From Gordionus sp. m RMFG-2023 (taxonomy: Eukaryota > Nematomorpha > Gordioida > Chordodea > Parachordodidae), in contig NC_088775.1 of the NCBI RefSeq assembly GCF_954871325.1, forward strand, positions 59,559,561 through 59,623,560: DNA of 64,000 nt, written 5' to 3'. The translations under genes were made by a program, and so were the position numbers. The notes under the pieces were generated by a model. That model saw nothing but the letters and a program-made list of their open reading frames with translations, searched no databases and was not told the origin of the DNA. Shown here piece after piece: positions 57,401 through 63,400 of this stretch (its first letter is position 1; each line of letters opens with the position of its first letter).

Positions 57401-60400
57401 TCAACTTTATTTAACTTTTGTATTTCTATTTCTTCTGTTCTACAAAATGGAAGTAAAAATGAACAATATTTAATAAATTCTAGATATTTTTTTATAATTA
57501 AAATATTATGAAAAATACTTATTAATTCCTAATTCACTAATAATTTTGAATAAACCATAATAGATATAACTAGAAATAATCACAATGATAAAATAAATTA
57601 CCGTTTTATTTCTATCTCTTTAATTAAAATTTTTTCCATTTTATTAATATTTATGAATTATGTTAATATTACTCATAAGGAAAGAAAATTTTTTGTTGGA
57701 GAATTGGTATACAAATATTTGCAAAATTTTAAATGAAGGAGGGAATATATTTATTCGCTTAAAATGATATTTATGAACATAGTCAAATTTGCAATACGCG
57801 CCTACTCTTTTGGTCTGGACCGGATTGATTACATACACTATTTTATTTACAAATTCAATTTTTGTCACAGATATGCGAGGATGCTATCGTTTTTAGGACC
57901 ATCAAAGGTGATATAATTGACAGACTTTGGTATGATAAATTGATCAATATGACCTTGAGCCCTCGTAACAAGGTTTTATGTTTGTGGTGGAAATCGGGCA
58001 ATAAGACTTATCTCCAAAAGTTTTTTACTAAGAAAGTTTATTATAAAATAAATAACCCTTTAATATATTGGAATGGAATTTATTATTCATTATTTTTTAA
58101 ATGTATTTGATCAGTTAGATAATAACTAGAACACCTTTTAGATAAAGAAAAAAGGAAGAAGAAAATATACCTATTAATACTGTTATTATATTCTTTAATA
58201 TTTACTCTCGGTTTTATATGATTCTTTCTGTTATTCTTGATTCCTTTTTATATATTTCTTTTTATACCTTATTTCTAGGGCCCTTCACTTATTTTATTCA
58301 AAATTGTCCTAGATTTTATTATTTTTCGGTGTACAGTCTTAACTTTTTTATTATTTCGTTCCAATTGTTGTTGGCACTCGTATATTTTGCTTTTAAACTT
58401 TCCTCGATTCTTCTCCTTTTTATGGCGTTTTCCAGGTTTACCCAGGTAGGCCAGTTTTCCTTCTGATTTTTCTTTTCCATTTTTGACGGTCCTGAGCATC
58501 AATATTTTTAAAATTCATGCTTCTCATATCCACATCACATTTGTCCACGTCATTTTGGGCCTTCCTCTAGGTCTTGATCCTCCTACTATCATGAAGGTGC
58601 ATCTCTTTACCCAGTCATCTTTTGTCATACGTTCCACGGACCACAACATCTTAGTCTATCATCGCATTACCACTTCAATCATTTCTATACCCAATCTTGC
58701 TCTCAATTCCTTGCTAGTTTTTTGATACCCCACACATCCATCTAATCATCCACATCTCTGTTCTTTCTAATTTGGCTTCGTGAGTTCATTGTTTATGTTT
58801 CGCCACCATAAACTAAACAACTCCTCACTTAGCTTACGTAAACTTTCCCTTTAGCTTCAGAGGGACTTTTTTATTTGTTAGAATAGACGTCATCTCTCTG
58901 AACTTCTTCCATTTGTCTGACCCTTGCAACAACGGTTTAGCATATCATCCACATAACAAAACTTATCCACTCTAGGGTTAACCCATTGCCAATATATAAA
59001 CCACCATTGTCTACTTTATCATTATTATGTACCCCTTTCATGCACGTTCTACAAATAAAGATCATTCCATCAAACTTCCTTTTTCCCCCTACAACTATTA
59101 TGTACCCATTTCTGGTGTATTGGATTGAATTTCCAGCAACTCCTTTCCCACATACACACAAGGCCACTTACATTCCTTCATCTTAGACAATCATCACCTT
59201 TGTCTTTGCTGCATTCATTTACAGGCCCTTTGCTTCCATAGCCATCTTCCAATTACTAATTTTATCCCGCAATTCTTCCTCAATGTTTGCCATTAATACA
59301 AGGTCATCTGCATATAATAGCTCTCATGGAAGTCCTTCACTTATTTCTCTAGCCACCACATCCATTACTAAGATAAATAATAATGGACTCCGCACGGATT
59401 CTTGATGCAGTCCTTCACTTCAAAGCTTTCACTATCTATCATCCTTCCTTACCTCTTGTACTCCCACATACATTGCCAACACTGCCATAATCAACCATTC
59501 CTCCACACCTGATTTTCTCAAGGCCCATCTAGTAACCTCGCGCGGCACTCTGTCAAATGCCTTCTCTAAATCAATAAACGCATAATACCTTTTCTTTTCC
59601 TTTGCAAGATACTTCTATATTTGTCTCACCACAAAAATTGCACCTGTCATTCCTTTCCCCAATGGAAAACCAAACTGCTTTTCATCAATTTTAGTTTGTT
59701 ACCTTATCCGCTTCTCTAACACCCTCTCGAATACCTTCATTGCTTGTTTCAAGAGTTTAATAGCTCTGTAAGACACGCAATCTAATGGATCACCTTTCCC
59801 CTTGTATACTGGGATAATTATACTTCTTCGCCAGTCCTCGGGGATAGTTTTATCTGTGACAATTTGATTGGCTATATTCATTAACCATTCATTCCCTAAT
59901 TCATCAGAACCTTTAAACATCTCTGATACCACTCTCATTTATCCCGATACCTTCCCTTTTTCATCTTTTTCACTGCTCTCTTTATTTCGTCCTTGCAAAA
60001 TTTACACCCTGGACCCTCTACCTTTGCACAACTAACATCATTATCTCATTTATTTTCTTCATTCAAAAGTCCTTCCATGTAGATTTTCCAAATGTTCTTA
60101 ATACCACTAATATCAATTACCATTTTTCCTTCCATATTTTTCAAACATTTAACATTCACCACATCCTGCCTCTAGCCATCTGCTTTGCCATTCGAACCAC
60201 ATTTCCCTTTCTTTTAACGCATTCCATTTCTTTAGCAAACTTCTGTCTTTTTTCTTCTTGCGCCTTCGCTATTAATTTCTTAGTATTTCTTTTCGCCATC
60301 TTGTAATTATCGTTATCACTATTTTCTTTACCAATATACCATTCTTTGAAGCACCTCCGTTTCTCATCCACAGCTTTCGCTACCTTCGGGTTCCACCACC

Positions 60401-63400
60401 AAGTCTCTTTATGTCTAGACGGCCCTTTTGTCCATCCACATACCTCCTCAGTTGTCATCACCCAGGTTTCTTCATGGCTTCTCACTTGTCATTTACCCCA
60501 CAATGTCATATTGAATTGGCGTCAACACTCTCCTCCTTCAATTTCCAAACCTTCAGCCTTGGCACAGACTTTCTTTTAGTGATCCTGGCCCCTTTAAAAG
60601 TGAGATCTCTTATACTCGTCGATGCTGATTAATACATTCCTCTCCCGGTATCACCTAAACATTTTTTACGATACTTCTATCACATCTCCTTAAAAGCAAG
60701 TAATCCACTGCACTTTTGGTACTACTCGACTTATAAGTCAGCAGCTTTTCTGATTTATTCTTAAACATTGTATTACAGACAATCATATCCATAGCATCAC
60801 TAAAATCTAAAATCTTCTCCCCTACTCGCTCCCACATATCCATATTGTCAGTCTCGATGTCGCCCTCAATAGACTGTCCCAAAATATATCTTTTTCTTCA
60901 CTTCTTCTAACTTGAGGAACATATGCCGAGAATATATTATATAGCTTTCTACCAAAAATCATCTTGATAACTTATCTGGTTAACTAGCCTTCTCACTTCG
61001 ACTACTTTGTCCACCAATTTCTCCGCAACCAATACCCCAACTCCAGCCTTACAATCATTACTTCCTTGCCAGAAAATTTATACTTTTCATTAGTCTTGCC
61101 CATGTTCTTGCCCCACCTTTACATCTGGTTTCCTGTATGCAGCACACATCTATATGCCTTCTATGAAATACATCGACCACTTCTCCCGCTCTTCCCGTCA
61201 TACTCCCAACATTCCATGTCGCGACCTGCTCTACCCCCCGTAAACTGGTGCCTTCACATATTATCAGGACGTTTATGGTCGTTTTTTACGAATTGTGGTT
61301 CCACCAGGTTTCCCAACCTTCTCTTTGTCATAGGCTGATGAGGAGGCCCACTGGGTACTTTGGACTGTACCCCGCCCATGCTGTTGTAAACATTAGGAGA
61401 TTTTGTAACGGTTTTTACAATCGGATACCCTTCTTGATATCAACCCCTTTAAATGGTTTTTACACCCTGTCGAGAAGACCGTGATCCTTTTCTAGACCCA
61501 GATCACAGGGAACCTTTTAGACCTCCATTAGCCGCCATTGCCACTCCCCCACCATGAAGAGACTGAAGGTAGGACTTTGGGAGAGTTAAACTTTCTTCGA
61601 TGATATTATTTTTTTGTGCCAAACACATTGGTTAATAGTAGTTTTTAGTTACTTTTATTACATTGTAGGGGTCCATATTTGTTAACTCTCAAATTATATA
61701 TTATCAACAAACACCCCTAAAAAAGATAATATTTTTTATATTTTATCTCCTTTTGTTTTAAAATTTCGATAAAATAAACATGCGATAATAATTTCCCCAT
61801 CTAGATTATGTCTCAAATAAAATATTATCATAAAAGAAACACCTTTTAAAAGAAAAATATTTTTTTATTAATATCTTTGTTCAAATATTTTATAAATAGA
61901 ATACAAAAACGGCAAAAAAAGTTCATTAGAATTTTAGAAATTCTTTTTACGTTATTTTTAAATTGAAATTCGGGTTATATTTTGATAAAACCGTATTCAT
62001 GTAAGTGATTATAATTATTTTACTTTTTGATTAAATTTTTATCTCAATAAAAGGACTATAATTTACTTACTTTGGATTAAAGTTAATCTAATTAAATGAC
62101 GTATGTTTTAAACGTGTGTACCCTTAAAGCAACGATAGGTTGTACGATTTTCGTTAACGGAAGCTGCCCTTATATTATCATAGTTAAATCAACCCTCACA
62201 GTTTTTAGATTCATGATTTATGACCAAGATTCCGATGAAACCGGGTCCTCTTTTCCCAACTTGAAATTTTTGTTTCATCGACACTTGTCGATCCCTCTGT
62301 CGCCCTACCGTTCGTGGACGTGTGCCCGGCTCAGATCACAACAAATACAAACCTCATATTTACGATATTATATTTGAGTGCGTTTTATTTTAATTTTTTT
62401 TAAATACTTAGTGTCGCGAATTGTACGAAGCGATAAAAGATATAATGGAAAGGATAGCGGCCCAAACTGGCGACACAAAAGTTTTAGGTAGACATTACGA
62501 ATTTTCAATTTCAACTTTTTAATCTTTCGTCATCATTTCCTTCGTTTTCTTTTTCCGTCTTTCTCTCATACATTCAGTTTTCGACAATCTTTATGAACTT
62601 TATAAAAAAACAGGGATGTGAACCTTTCTACAAAAAAAATGGTTCGTATTCAGAAATAAAAAAACCCGGTTTGGGTTTATGGTTTTAAGAACATAAAAAA
62701 TATTGACTCAAATTTTTTTCCCATTTTTTTTTATTTTTCATAATTTACAAGTAAAAAATTTATTTATATTTTAAATTTCCTTAATTACCTACACCACAAG
62801 ATTCACAATATTTTAATTTTTAAAATTTATATAAATTAAAACAAAATATTACCCATAAAATGAAAGTATAAAAACCCAAAAATTTAAAAAAAATGATTCC
62901 ACGAAAATTAAAATTTTTTTTATTTTTTATGAATTTAAAAGAAAATCTTTTTTTTAAATATTCTTTTAAATATTTTTTTTGACACATAGAATCCTTGAAC
63001 ATTCCACTTTTAAAAAGGATCCGAGATTGGGCTCAGCAAAAATACTAGGATCGGAGTTCACGTCCCTGATATAAAACATATTTGATTTTTATATATGTTA
63101 TTTTTTAAATAGCTTTTACATGTTATTTTTATTATATTTTTTAAAGTAAATAAAATGATTTGATCTTTCAAAAAAAACTTTATTTAAAAAATATATTGTG
63201 TCATTTTTGGTTTTTAGGATCAGAGATTGGTGGGCAATTTGAAATTGGAAGTTTATATTCTGATGAAAAGGGTTTGTTAGATGTATCTTTAGATGGAATA
63301 ACTATAGCTTTTCCGGATGGCAAGGTAAAAAAAAATTTTTTAATATTTTTTTATTTCATTTTGAAAAAATAATTACAAAGACTACCTTGCATCTGAATCA

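Larger units (their letters stand above)
58425..61600 (-). mobile_element. LINE copy c, longest, decayed
   Basis: On -, from the 5' side: a leader (61215-61600, GC-richer), an APE-type endonuclease ([20 protein letters not shown] at about 61215, [31 protein letters not shown]), a linker (60156-60485), reverse transcriptase (59200-60050), zinc cluster (58937-59167) and C-terminal tail (to 58425). Single-protein plan. Many frameshifts and stops. The only copy here that retains the endonuclease and probable 5' end. Clade not assigned. Confidence 0.9.

Noticed and set aside
58218-58466. Hydrophobic 82-codon frame that looks like a membrane protein
   Set aside because: Phenylalanine/leucine-rich because of T-rich DNA, and it overlaps the 3' end of LINE copy c.
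60346-60632. + strand frames of 73-77 codons
   Set aside because: Shadows of the LINE copy c linker and endonuclease region, which read on -.
62096-62377. 93-codon frame as an extra MADD exon
   Set aside because: Relatives pass directly from KFFTKK to CRELYE, which exons 19 and 20 reproduce in phase.
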